From Thermoplasmata archaeon (lineage in GTDB: Archaea; Thermoplasmatota; Thermoplasmata; SG8-5; JAGLSY01): a stretch of DNA of 6,027 nt. Positions 5,802 through 6,027 of this stretch are shown here, piece after piece. A program made the translations under genes and the position numbers. The stretch covers positions 1 to 6,027 of the forward strand of contig JAGLQE010000009.1 of NCBI GenBank assembly GCA_023137005.1, given 5' to 3'. The notes under the pieces were generated by a model, which saw only the letters and a list, made by a program, of their open reading frames with translations, did no database searches and was not told where the DNA came from. Every line of letters begins with the position of its first letter. Position 1 is the stretch's first letter.

Positions 5802-5831
5802 TCCAGGTTCTTGATATCCTTCACATAAACT
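5802..5831 (-). repeat. Direct repeat, copy B: remnant of the 5' end of a TPR-gene paralogue
   Basis: Read on the minus strand this begins with GTG at 5824, aligned to the ATG of the TPR gene, and encodes VKDIKNLEGALN, against MKDIKTLEEE in the intact gene. The frame stops after 15 codons, at 5779-5777, inside the end of the two-CW gene. Upstream similarity continues weakly (ATTGGTTT) with small deletions. It looks like the truncated head of a tandem TPR paralogue, lost when this locus was rearranged. No function is implied. Confidence 0.6.
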
Positions 5832-5853
5832 ATTGGTTTCGATCCGACCACTC

Positions 5854-6027
5854 CTAAGATTCTGAAACAATGGTTGATGTATTGAATCCTTTTATCAAGA
5901 GCCATCCAGCAAATACCATTTCCTGCAGGCCGATGGGGGCTGCCAGAATGATCAGGTCCGCTGTGCTGAACATGCCTACGATCGCCACAGATAGCCAGAG
6001 AATACCAGCGATCAAGCCCCAGGCAGA
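5854..6027 (-). CDS. C-terminal end of a DUF4386-like multi-pass membrane protein (5' end outside the window)
   Basis: Read on the minus strand from the window edge, 57 codons are open and end in TAG at 5856-5854. The peptide has two hydrophobic spans, at about 2-19 (AWGLIAGILWLSVAIVG) and 22-46 (TADLIILAAPIGLQEMVF, then AGWLLIKGF), and a short polar tail (NTSTIVSES). The end pattern, a helix with IGLQEMVFAGWLLIKGF, is what I expect at the C-terminus of DUF4386 proteins, a family of six-to-seven-TM proteins of unknown role common in bacteria and some archaea. Too little is present to be sure of the family, but the coding nature is well supported: two clean hydrophobic helices in one open frame and none in the alternatives. 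Confidence 0.6.
   Translation of the reverse strand, partial: SAWGLIAGILWLSVAIVGMFSTADLIILAAPIGLQEMVFAGWLLIKGFNTSTIVSES

Noticed and set aside
5777..5905. Minus-strand open frame of about 43 codons starting at ATG 5905 and including the TPR-like remnant
   Set aside because: Its first half is the off-frame reading of the DUF4386-like gene end; only the VKDIKNLE part is meaningful, as a remnant.

Overview
The window looks archaeal. Short TATA boxes sit about 26-28 bases before several start codons, and two genes appear leaderless. Where a leader exists, the ribosome binding sites are of the GGTGA(T) type. The proteins (a small winged-helix regulator of HTH_45 type, short multi-pass membrane proteins, a TPR protein, a two-CW protein) fit a euryarchaeon, possibly a Thermoplasmata or Methanomassiliicoccales relative. 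That lineage guess is an inference and is weak.

Composition divides the window in two. Positions 1 to about 3320 are strongly AT-rich and all genes there lie on the minus strand. From about 3400 to the end, G+C is clearly higher (near 50 percent by eye) and genes lie on both strands. The left part looks like an accessory or transferred segment and the right part like ordinary chromosome.

Left part, in transcription order (right to left): a two-TM coiled-coil membrane protein (2463-3215); a GC-rich double hairpin (2411-2442) in the gap; a 536-residue protein fusing a YprB-like DnaQ/RNase H-type exonuclease domain to a DUF429 RNase H-fold domain (718-2328); and, one base further on, an adenylosuccinate-synthetase-like protein (716 to beyond base 1, 3' end missing). 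The last protein is the most interesting object in the window. Its P-loop-like motif reads FGSEGKGK, with serine where PurA has its catalytic aspartate. The same replacement marks the viral PurZ enzymes, which make the precursor of 2-aminoadenine DNA. With the tightly coupled double nuclease this suggests an undescribed nucleotide-modification or nucleic-acid-discrimination system. That is a hypothesis: the gene is cut by the window edge and genes downstream cannot be seen.

Right part: a plus-strand operon of a four-TM protein (3401-4051) and an overlapping winged-helix regulator (4048-4320); a convergent small three-TM protein (4350-4613); a TPR protein (4725-5372) divergent from a two-CW protein (5488-5793), both with leaderless-type promoters; and the C-terminal end of a DUF4386-like membrane protein (5854-6027). 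Between the last two lies a short copy of the start of the TPR gene (5802-5831 against 5350-5379, 27 of 30 bases identical), apparently the remnant of a lost tandem paralogue. I found no tRNA, rRNA, CRISPR array or transposase.
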